A stretch of 64,000 nt of DNA from Thermodesulfobacteriota bacterium. Its GTDB lineage: Bacteria > Desulfobacterota > Desulfobulbia > Desulfobulbales > JBFMBH01. Of the stretch, positions 19,772 through 26,596 are shown one piece after another. Under the pieces are notes generated by a model that was given only the letters and a program-made list of their open reading frames with translations, was not told the origin of the DNA and did not search any database. The translations under genes were made by a program, and so were the position numbers. The stretch's first letter is position 1; the number at the start of each line of letters is the position of its first letter. The DNA is taken from assembly GCA_040755095.1 (NCBI GenBank), contig JBFMBH010000001.1, positions 62,001 through 126,000 on the forward strand, written 5' to 3'.

Positions 19772-20602
19772 ATGCCCTTCGCCGTCGACCCCGCCCGCAC
19801 CCTGGTGATGGGCATCCTCAATGTCACGCCGGACTCCTTTTCGGACGGCGGCGCCTTCCTGGACCCTGGCCAGGCCCTGGCCCAGGCCGAGGCGATGCTC
19901 GCTGCCGGTGCCGACCTGCTCGACGTGGGCGGCGAATCCACCCGACCGTTTGCCGCGCCGGTGGCCGCCGATCAGGAGCTGGCCCGGGTGCTGCCCGTGA
20001 TCGAGGCCATCCGCGCCCGCTGGCCGATTCCCCTCTCGGTGGACACCCGGAAGGCGATGGTGGCCGAGGCGGCCCTGGCCGCCGGCGCCGACCTGGTGAA
20101 CGACGTCAGCGCCCTGACCCACGACCCCGCCATGGTGGAGGTGGTGCGGCGCTGGCAGGTGCCGGTGGTGCTCATGCACATGCAAGGCCGCCCCGAGACC
20201 ATGCAGCTCGCCCCGGCTTATGGCGATGTGGTCGCCGAGGTCAAGGCCTTCCTTGCCGAGCGCATCGCCTGGGCCCAGGCCCAGGGCATCCCCCGGCAGC
20301 ACCTCATCGTCGATCCCGGTATCGGCTTCGGCAAGACCGTGGAGCACAACCTGGCCCTGCTGCGCGGCCTGCCGCAGCTCCGGGAGCTGGGCTGTCCGGT
20401 TCTGGTGGGCCACTCCCGCAAGGCCTTCCTGGGCAAGGTCCTGGGGATCGAGCGGCCGGCGGACCGGGATCTGGCCACCGCCGCCGTGTCGGCCCTGTGC
20501 GCCGCCGCTGGCGTGGCAGTGGTCCGGGTCCACGACGTGGCGGCCACTGCCCAGGCGGTGCGCATCGCCCGGGCGATCACCGGCGCCCACCCGCAGCCCT
20601 GA
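19772..20602 (+). CDS. folP: Dihydropteroate synthase
   Basis: FolP condenses p-aminobenzoate with the pterin pyrophosphate in folate synthesis and is the sulfonamide target. The 276-residue TIM-barrel protein has MGILNVTPDSFSDGG, VGGESTRP, SVDTRKA, DPGIGFGKT and LVGHSRKAFLG, all family signatures. ATG at 19772 is preceded by the ftsH terminator and has no strong ribosome-binding site. In many bacteria folP follows ftsH, as here; the often-following cdaA or glmM genes are missing, and instead a convergent helicase gene lies downstream. Confidence 0.94.
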   Translation: MPFAVDPARTLVMGILNVTPDSFSDGGAFLDPGQALAQAEAMLAAGADLLDVGGESTRPFAAPVAADQELARVLPVIEAIRARWPIPLSVDTRKAMVAEAALAAGADLVNDVSALTHDPAMVEVVRRWQVPVVLMHMQGRPETMQLAPAYGDVVAEVKAFLAERIAWAQAQGIPRQHLIVDPGIGFGKTVEHNLALLRGLPQLRELGCPVLVGHSRKAFLGKVLGIERPADRDLATAAVSALCAAAGVAVVRVHDVAATAQAVRIARAITGAHPQP

Positions 20603-20623
20603 CGGGCCGGCCCGGTGCCGGCT

Positions 20624-20657
20624 CGTCCATGCCGTCCATATTGTCCATACTGTCCAT
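20624..20657. repeat. 9-bp-periodic GTCCATnnn array, locus B
   Basis: Four GTCCAT units stand exactly 9 bases apart at 20624, 20633, 20642 and 20651. Unlike loci A and C there is no clear opposing ATGGAC arm. It lies between the 3' ends of the convergent folP and helicase genes. Confidence 0.75.
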
Positions 20658-20670
20658 CAGCCAGCACGCC

Positions 20671-21993
20671 TCAGACACCGCGCCGGTTGCCGCCGGTCCG
20701 GCGGCCGGCAACCGCGCCCAGACCCAGGGGGGCCGGCCGGCGGTGGCTCTGGCCCGGGCCCGGCTGCCGCCGCTCGCCGGCAGGGGTGGACGGCCGGGCC
20801 GGTCGCGCCGGCCGGCTGCTGGGCCGGCTCGGCCGCCGGCTTTCTGCTGACGGCAGGGGACAGGGGGCGGCCAGGGCCTCCGGGGACAGGGTCACCTGCT
20901 GCCGGCAAAGGCGCTCGCCCAGGGTCCGCTCGATGACGCGGATCATGGCCGCATCCTCCGGGCTGGCGAAGGTGTATGCCTCGCCGGTGCGGCAGGCCCG
21001 GCCGGTGCGGCCGGTGCGGTGGGTGTAGGCCTCGGCGGAATCCGGCACGTCGAAGTTGATGACATGGCTGACCCCGGCCACATCGATACCCCGGGCCGCG
21101 ATATCGGTGGCAACCAGGACCCGGAAGCGGCCACTCCGGAATCCCTCCAGGGCCTCCTGCCGCCGATTCTGGGACAGGTTGCCCTGGATGGCGGTGGCGG
21201 CCACCCCCGCCGCTTCCAGCTGCCGGGCCAGGCTCTTGGCCCGGTGCTTGGTGCGGGTAAAAACCAGGGTGGAGGTGAGCCCCGGATCGGTCACCAGGGT
21301 CTTGAGGAGGGCCAGCTTGCCTTCCGCCGGCACCGGGAACAGGCGGTGCGAGATGGTGGGCGCCGGCCCGGGCGTATCGGCCTGGACGGTCTTCGGCGCC
21401 CGCAGCACCTCGGCCGTGAGCACGCGGATCTCCTCGGGCATGGTGGCGGAAAAGAGCAGGGTCTGGCGCCGGGCCGGCAGGTGCCGGAGGATGCGGCGGA
21501 TGGCCGGCAGAAAGCCCATGTCGAACATCTGATCCGCCTCGTCGAGGACCAGCATCTCCACCCGGGACAGATCGATGGCCCGGTCGCCCAGAAGGTCCAG
21601 CAGCCGGCCCGGACAGGCGACCACGATGTCGACCCCGGCCCGCAGCCGTTTCGTCTGGCCGACCTTGCTCACCCCGCCATAGACGGCCATGCTGGTGAGC
21701 CCGGTCTTGGGCCCCATGCCGTCGCAGGCCACTCGGATCTGCTCGGCCAGCTCCCGGGTGGGGGCGATGACCAGGGCCCGCACCTGACCCCGGGGGCCGG
21801 GCAGCAGGCGCTCCAGGATGGGCAGCACAAAGGCGGCGGTCTTGCCGGTGCCGGTCTGGGCCAGGCCCACCAGGTCATGACCGGCCAGGACCAGGGGCAT
21901 GGCCTGGACCTGGATGGGGGTGGGGGTGGTGTAGCCGCAGGCCGCTATGCCGGCGGCTACCTGGGGATGGAAAGAAAACGCGTCAAAGCTCAT
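20671..21993 (-). CDS. DEAD-box RNA helicase
   Basis: The 440-residue protein has a complete RecA-like helicase pair: Q motif GYTTPTPIQ, Walker A AQTGTGKT, PTRELA, DEAD, SAT, RGIDVAG and HRTGRTGR. A basic, Pro/Ser/Arg-rich tail of about 80 residues, low in complexity, probably binds RNA non-specifically. Such proteins (RhlE-like) act in ribosome assembly or RNA turnover. I start at ATG 21993 (MSFDAFSFHP), since the residues encoded upstream in the same frame are unlike helicases and AAGGAG lies upstream. It converges on folP. Confidence 0.92.
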   Translation of the reverse strand: MSFDAFSFHPQVAAGIAACGYTTPTPIQVQAMPLVLAGHDLVGLAQTGTGKTAAFVLPILERLLPGPRGQVRALVIAPTRELAEQIRVACDGMGPKTGLTSMAVYGGVSKVGQTKRLRAGVDIVVACPGRLLDLLGDRAIDLSRVEMLVLDEADQMFDMGFLPAIRRILRHLPARRQTLLFSATMPEEIRVLTAEVLRAPKTVQADTPGPAPTISHRLFPVPAEGKLALLKTLVTDPGLTSTLVFTRTKHRAKSLARQLEAAGVAATAIQGNLSQNRRQEALEGFRSGRFRVLVATDIAARGIDVAGVSHVINFDVPDSAEAYTHRTGRTGRACRTGEAYTFASPEDAAMIRVIERTLGERLCRQQVTLSPEALAAPCPLPSAESRRPSRPSSRPARPARPSTPAGERRQPGPGQSHRRPAPLGLGAVAGRRTGGNRRGV

Positions 21994-22521
21994 GATGCTC
22001 CTTTTGTTGCTTGCGGGAAGAGATCGCCCGGCCCCGCCCCCGGCGGATGCCCTTTCCGGGAGACGGCGCTGGCGAGGGAATGGCGGTCCGCTGGCCGCCC
22101 CTTTCTTTGCGGGCAGCGGTCCATGGGTCACAGTTGGCTGGGCTACGAAGGTGACGAGCCGGGGCTGGTGGCTGGCCGGGGTCTCCGGCCAAGTCACGGA
22201 CATCGACCGCCCCGTGACGGCCGTCAGGTGACCAGCAGCTTCACAGCATCAGACGAGGCGGAGGGTACGCGCGCGGGTCGGGGGGAAATGACGCGGAAAG
22301 AAGGTGCGGGGCACGTCCTTGAGTCGTGCAAGACAGCACTATGACCGAGATCCGCCCGACTGGCAAGGCCATTTTGATGTTCCCGGCCCAACCCCGCCAT
22401 CGCTGAGACAACCATCCGTCGCCGCCAGCTGCCGTTCGTCGCAGCAAACCAGCCAGGCTGCACCCGCTCGGCTACCCTGGAGGAAAGGGAATCCTCCACC
22501 ACTTCTCCAGGGGCACTGGCC
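21994..22521. other. Intergenic region between divergent helicase and flavoprotein-fusion genes
   Basis: These 528 bases separate two divergent genes and must hold both promoters. I see only a small GC hairpin (GGCCGG-loop-CCGGCC near 22174-22190). No convincing promoter, RNA gene or coding frame stands out. GC content dips slightly around 22310-22390. Confidence 0.4.
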
Positions 22522-24276
22522 ATGGAACGACTGACGACCATCCTTCTTGCCCTGCGGGGCTGGCCCAGCCTGGGCCTCTTCTTCCTGCTACGGCAACATG
22601 GCGGCCCGGCCCCGGCCATCCTTGCCGGCCTGGCGTACAGCCTGGCCTACACCCTCCTGGCCATGGCCCATGGTCGCCCCAGCAAGCTCGATTTCGGCCT
22701 GGCCGGCTTCTGGGCCATGGGCGCCGCCAGCCTGGCCGGTCCGCCGGCCACCACCGCCGGCTTCGAGGCCCGGCTCGGCCTGTGGCTCAACCTGGCCCTC
22801 TTTGCCGCCAGCTATCTTCCTCTGGTGGCCGGCGCCGAGCCCTTCACCATGGTCTTCGCCCGCCGCCGCACCCCGAAAGAGCTCTGGAATACCGAGCTGT
22901 TCCGCCGCATCAACGAGCTGATGACCATCGGCTGGGCCGGGATCTTCCTGGCCGGCCTGGTGGCCAACGCCATTCTGGCCGGCCCGGCAGGCCTGGCCGC
23001 CTCGGGCCTCCTGGCCCTGGGCCTGGGCCTGCCCTTCACCCGGCGCTTCCCGGACTGGTATCTGGCCCGCCAGGGACAAGGAATCTCCCCCCGGCCGGGG
23101 ACGCCGGCCCCGGCGCCGGTGCCGCGGGACGTGAGCCCTGCCCCGGACCAGGAGCGCCAGGCCGACGCCCAGCGCCTGGGGCCGATCCGAACCGCCCTGG
23201 TGATCTTCGGCAGCCCCCGGGGCCAGGAGGGGTTCACCTGGAAGACCCTGGACCGCTTCCTGGCCGGGCTCCGGGATGGCGGGGTCGCCGTGGAGGTGAT
23301 CTCCCTTGCGGACCATGCCATCAAGCCCTGCCGCGGCTGCTTCTCCTGCTGGATCAAGACCCCCGGCGCCTGCATTCTTACGGACGACATGGCCGGGATC
23401 CTGCCCCGCCTGGACGCCGCGGACCTGGTGATCTATGCCCAGCCCCTGTACATCTTCAGCGTACCTGGTCCCATGAAGATCTTTCTCGACCGCTGCCTGC
23501 CCCGGTACCAGCCGTTCCTGGTGGAAGGGCCGGGTGGCCTCACCCGCCACCCCATGCGCCGGGGGGAGCGCCCGGGCCGGATGCTGGTCTTCTCCGTATG
23601 CGGCTTCCCGGAAAGAGAGCACTTCCAGCCACTTCTGGCCATGTTCCGGCACATGGCCCGGGTCAGCGGCTCCCGGATCGTGGGCGAGATCCTGCGACCG
23701 GCCGCCGAATCGCTGCGCTTCGCCTCCTCCCTGGGGCCGGCCCAGAGGCAGGTCTGGGACGCTCTCTACCAGGCCGGCCAGGAGGTGGCCCGGCAGGGCT
23801 TTGTCCGCCAGGCCAGCGAGGAGGGGATCGCGGCCCCCCTCTTCCCCACCGCAGGCGGATTCCGGGGCGTGGCCAACCGGTTCTGGGAGGCCTGTCTGGA
23901 GCATGGCGAGGCGAGGCGGCAGAACCGGCCCGTGCCGCCTCTGGAGACGTTTCTCCAGGAGGACCGGCGCCTCTTTTTCGCCGGCATGGCCGCCAGCTTC
24001 CGGCCGGACCAGGCCCGGGACCTCACCGCCACCCTGCGCTTCGTTCTCACCGACCAGCCGGCTGGCCAGTTCTCCCTGGCCATCGGCGATGGCGCCTGCC
24101 AGCTCTTCCCCGGACCGGGTCCGGAGCCGACCCTGACCGTGGAGACCCCCTTCGCCGTCTGGCAGTCCATCAGCCGGGGGGAGATCTCGGGCCAGGAGGC
24201 CTACCTGCAAGGGCTGTATCAGGTGCGGGGGGATGTGGGGCTTCTCACCCGGATGCGGGAGGTGTTCGGATCATGA
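22522..24276 (+). CDS. Membrane domain / iron-sulfur flavoprotein / SCP2-domain fusion
   Basis: This 584-residue protein joins three parts. Residues 1-195 are hydrophobic with about six membrane segments and no recognised family. After a Pro/Ala-rich linker (about 190-230), residues 235-460 form an NADPH-dependent FMN-reductase-like flavodoxin domain starting ALVIFGSPRG. It contains Cys270, 273, 276 and 284 in the CX2CX2CX7C arrangement that holds a 4Fe-4S cluster in iron-sulfur flavoproteins. The last 100 residues (FSLAIGDGACQLFPG, then QAYLQGLYQVRGD) look like an SCP2 lipid-binding domain. It could be a membrane redox enzyme acting on a lipid or quinone-like substrate; that is inference. 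The gene overlaps a LytS-like kinase gene by 4 bases, which suggests a joint sensory or regulated role. Confidence 0.7.
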   Translation: MERLTTILLALRGWPSLGLFFLLRQHGGPAPAILAGLAYSLAYTLLAMAHGRPSKLDFGLAGFWAMGAASLAGPPATTAGFEARLGLWLNLALFAASYLPLVAGAEPFTMVFARRRTPKELWNTELFRRINELMTIGWAGIFLAGLVANAILAGPAGLAASGLLALGLGLPFTRRFPDWYLARQGQGISPRPGTPAPAPVPRDVSPAPDQERQADAQRLGPIRTALVIFGSPRGQEGFTWKTLDRFLAGLRDGGVAVEVISLADHAIKPCRGCFSCWIKTPGACILTDDMAGILPRLDAADLVIYAQPLYIFSVPGPMKIFLDRCLPRYQPFLVEGPGGLTRHPMRRGERPGRMLVFSVCGFPEREHFQPLLAMFRHMARVSGSRIVGEILRPAAESLRFASSLGPAQRQVWDALYQAGQEVARQGFVRQASEEGIAAPLFPTAGGFRGVANRFWEACLEHGEARRQNRPVPPLETFLQEDRRLFFAGMAASFRPDQARDLTATLRFVLTDQPAGQFSLAIGDGACQLFPGPGPEPTLTVETPFAVWQSISRGEISGQEAYLQGLYQVRGDVGLLTRMREVFGS

Positions 24277-25304
24277 GCTGCGCCAGCGCCTGCCTCCTCC
24301 TGGCCAGGGAGGCGGGGATCGTCGCCGGCCTCAACAGCCTCATTGCTCTCTTCATGCACGGCCTGGGCGTGGGCAGCGGCCTCGGCTCCTGCCTGCTGAT
24401 CGCCCAGGCGGTGGGGCTGTCGGTCTATCCGGCCATGCGCCTGGTGCCCCGCTGGCTGGGCCATTGGCCGCCCCTCGGCCAGTTCGCAGCCCTGGCGGCG
24501 ACCCTGGCTTTGGCCACCGGCCTGGGTCTTGCCGTTGGCAGCCGGCTGGCAGGCCTCGATGCGGTCCTCTGGCAGCCGCCCGCCCGCTTCTGGTCCATCT
24601 ACGGCGCCAGCGTCGGCTTCGGAGCGGCGATCAGCACCGTCTTCATCAGCCGCAAGCGGCTGGCCGCCGCCCGCTCCCAGGCCCAGGAGGAGCGGCTTTG
24701 CCGCCTGGCCCGGGAGAAGGGCCTGGCCGAGATGCGCCTCGTCCTCCTCCAGGCCCAGATCGAGCCCCATTTCCTGTTCAATACCCTGGCCACCGTGGAC
24801 AGCCTCCTGGAAGAGAATCCCTCCCAGGCCCGAGCCCTGCTCCAGGAGCTGGTCACCTTTCTGCGCCTGACCATGCAGGCCCTCCGCAGCCCGGACAGCA
24901 CGGTGGGCCAGGAGCTGGATCTGGTCGCCAGCTTTCTGGCCATCTTCCGGCAGCGGCTGCCGGACCGGCTGCGGGTGGCCATCGAGGCGCCGCCGGGACT
25001 CCGCAGCCGGCCGCTGCCGCCTCTGCTCATCCAGCCCCTGGTGGAGAACGCCATCCGCCATGGCATCGAGCCGGCCAAGGCCGGCGGCGAGGTGCTGGTG
25101 CGGGTGAGCGAGAGCGGAGCACGGCTGATCATCGAGGTGGCGGATACCGGGGCCGGAATGGGCCAGGGGCTGCCGGGCAGCGGGGTGGGCCTGGCCAATG
25201 TACGGGAGCGGCTGGCCGCCCTCCACGGTAATGCCGCCTCTCTCAGCCTCTTTGAGAACCGGCCTTGCGGCGTCCGGGCGGTGCTGGAGATCCCTTGGGC
25301 ATGA
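24273..25304 (+). CDS. LytS/YehU-type sensor histidine kinase
   Basis: The 343-residue protein has four hydrophobic segments in the first 125 residues, a short coiled stretch, and a His_kinase domain with QIEPHFLFNTLATV, where the His is the likely phosphoacceptor. An ATPase domain follows with PLLIQPLVENAIRHG and DTGAGMG. This is the LytS/YehU layout, which normally phosphorylates a LytTR response regulator such as the one encoded next. It overlaps both neighbours by 4 bases (ATGA), so the three proteins are probably made together. The ligand is unknown. Confidence 0.88.
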   Translation: MSCASACLLLAREAGIVAGLNSLIALFMHGLGVGSGLGSCLLIAQAVGLSVYPAMRLVPRWLGHWPPLGQFAALAATLALATGLGLAVGSRLAGLDAVLWQPPARFWSIYGASVGFGAAISTVFISRKRLAAARSQAQEERLCRLAREKGLAEMRLVLLQAQIEPHFLFNTLATVDSLLEENPSQARALLQELVTFLRLTMQALRSPDSTVGQELDLVASFLAIFRQRLPDRLRVAIEAPPGLRSRPLPPLLIQPLVENAIRHGIEPAKAGGEVLVRVSESGARLIIEVADTGAGMGQGLPGSGVGLANVRERLAALHGNAASLSLFENRPCGVRAVLEIPWA

Positions 25305-26065
25305 GACCAAAGGCCCTGATCGCCGATGACGAGCCGGCCCTGCGGGCGTCGTTGCGCCGGCAGCTGGGCGAGCTGATGCCAGAGCTGGAGATCGTCGCCG
25401 AGGCCGGAGACGGCGACGAGGCGGCGGCACTCCTCGCCGCGCACCGGCCGGAGGTGGCCTTCCTGGACATCCGCATGCCCGGCCGCTCCGGTCTGGCGGT
25501 GGCAGCCGAGGCGCCGGCGGGCACCCGGATCGTCCTGGTCACCGCCTTTGACCAGTACGCGGTGGCCGCCTTCGAGGAGAACGCCGTCGACTATCTCCTG
25601 AAGCCGGTCTCCCCCGAGCGCCTGGCCCGCACCGTGGCCCGCCTCCGGGAGCGGCTGGTCGAGGAGCGCTGGCAGCCGCCGGCCGCGGACCTGCTCGGCC
25701 GGCTGCAGGCCCTGCTGCTCACCGGAGCCGCCGCCCCCCGCCGGTCCTGGATCCGGGCCGGCCAGGGCGAGGAGATCCGCCTGGTGCCGGTGGCCGAGGT
25801 GGCCTTCTTCCGGGCCGAGGACAAGTACACCGTGGTCGCCACCCGGGACAACCAGGAGCATCTCATCCGCACCCCCTTGCGCCAGCTGGAAGCGGAGCTG
25901 GACCCCGAGCGCTTCTGGCGCATCCACCGCAGCATCATCGTCGCCGCCGGCGAGATCCTGCGCGCCCGCCGCACCTTCACCGGCGGCCTGGAGATCTCCT
26001 TGCGCTCCCGGCCGGAAACCCTGCCGGTGAGCCGGGCCTACGCCCATCTCTTCCAGAGGATGTGA
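25301..26065 (+). CDS. LytTR-family response regulator
   Basis: The 254-residue protein has a receiver domain (ALIADDEPALR, phosphoacceptor Asp in VAFLDIRMPG, Lys in YLLKPVSPE) and a LytTR DNA-binding domain (VAFFRAEDKYT, ERFWRIHRSIIV, LPVSRAYA). It is the expected partner of the upstream LytS-type kinase. LytTR regulators bind pairs of direct repeats; I did not find a clear pair upstream of the operon. Its operon mate, the flavoprotein-SCP2 fusion, is the simplest candidate target or signal source. Confidence 0.9.
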   Translation: MRPKALIADDEPALRASLRRQLGELMPELEIVAEAGDGDEAAALLAAHRPEVAFLDIRMPGRSGLAVAAEAPAGTRIVLVTAFDQYAVAAFEENAVDYLLKPVSPERLARTVARLRERLVEERWQPPAADLLGRLQALLLTGAAAPRRSWIRAGQGEEIRLVPVAEVAFFRAEDKYTVVATRDNQEHLIRTPLRQLEAELDPERFWRIHRSIIVAAGEILRARRTFTGGLEISLRSRPETLPVSRAYAHLFQRM

Positions 26066-26104
26066 ATTTCCAGCCCCACCCCGCTGCCTCCCGCTCCAGT
26101 CACC

Positions 26105-26596
26105 TCACCCCGCCCGGGTCTGCCAGCGACGGGCGGCCAGGCGGTAACGGCAGCGGCGGGCGACCACTGCCAAGGGCCCGCACCACTGGGGCAGGAGCCG
26201 AGCCACCTGCACAGACAGGGAAAGGCCGTCCCGGCCCTCCCGCCCCAGGCGGCCTTCCACGGTCACCACCCGGCTCATGAGGAGCAGCCGGGCCCAGCGG
26301 GCCTGGGCCTCGGCAAAGGCCACCAGGTCAACGAGACCGGTCTCGTCCTCCAGGGTGACGAACATCACCCGCCGGCCGGAGCGGGTGGGCGGGGTGTGGA
26401 CCATGAGCATGAGGCCCGCCACCCGCACCAGACGGCCGGCCGGGGTCTGGCGGAGGCTGGCCGCGGTCTGCACCCCGCTGGCCGCCAGGACGGGCCGGAG
26501 CACCGCCAGAGGATGGCAGCGGCAAAACACCTCCAGGCTGCTCTCTTCCTGGGCCAGAACGGCCAGCTCCTCTTCCCAGGCCGCCGCATCCTTCAT
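26105..26596 (-). CDS. OB-fold domain of a DnaE2-like polymerase, encoded as a separate gene
   Basis: The 163-residue protein begins MKDAAAWEEELAVL and contains RLVRVAGLMLMVHTPPT, RRVMFVTLEDETGLVDLV and VVTVEGRLGRE. This is the OB-fold/nucleic-acid-binding segment normally found near the C-terminus of DnaE-type polymerases. Its ATG overlaps the polymerase TGA by 4 bases. Polymerase (886) plus this protein (163) total 1,049 residues, close to the usual length of one DnaE2. It is most simply a split of one ancestral gene with both pieces kept, probably assembling in trans. The frame is clean, so a random frameshift is less likely but possible. Confidence 0.75.
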   Translation of the reverse strand: MKDAAAWEEELAVLAQEESSLEVFCRCHPLAVLRPVLAASGVQTAASLRQTPAGRLVRVAGLMLMVHTPPTRSGRRVMFVTLEDETGLVDLVAFAEAQARWARLLLMSRVVTVEGRLGREGRDGLSLSVQVARLLPQWCGPLAVVARRCRYRLAARRWQTRAG

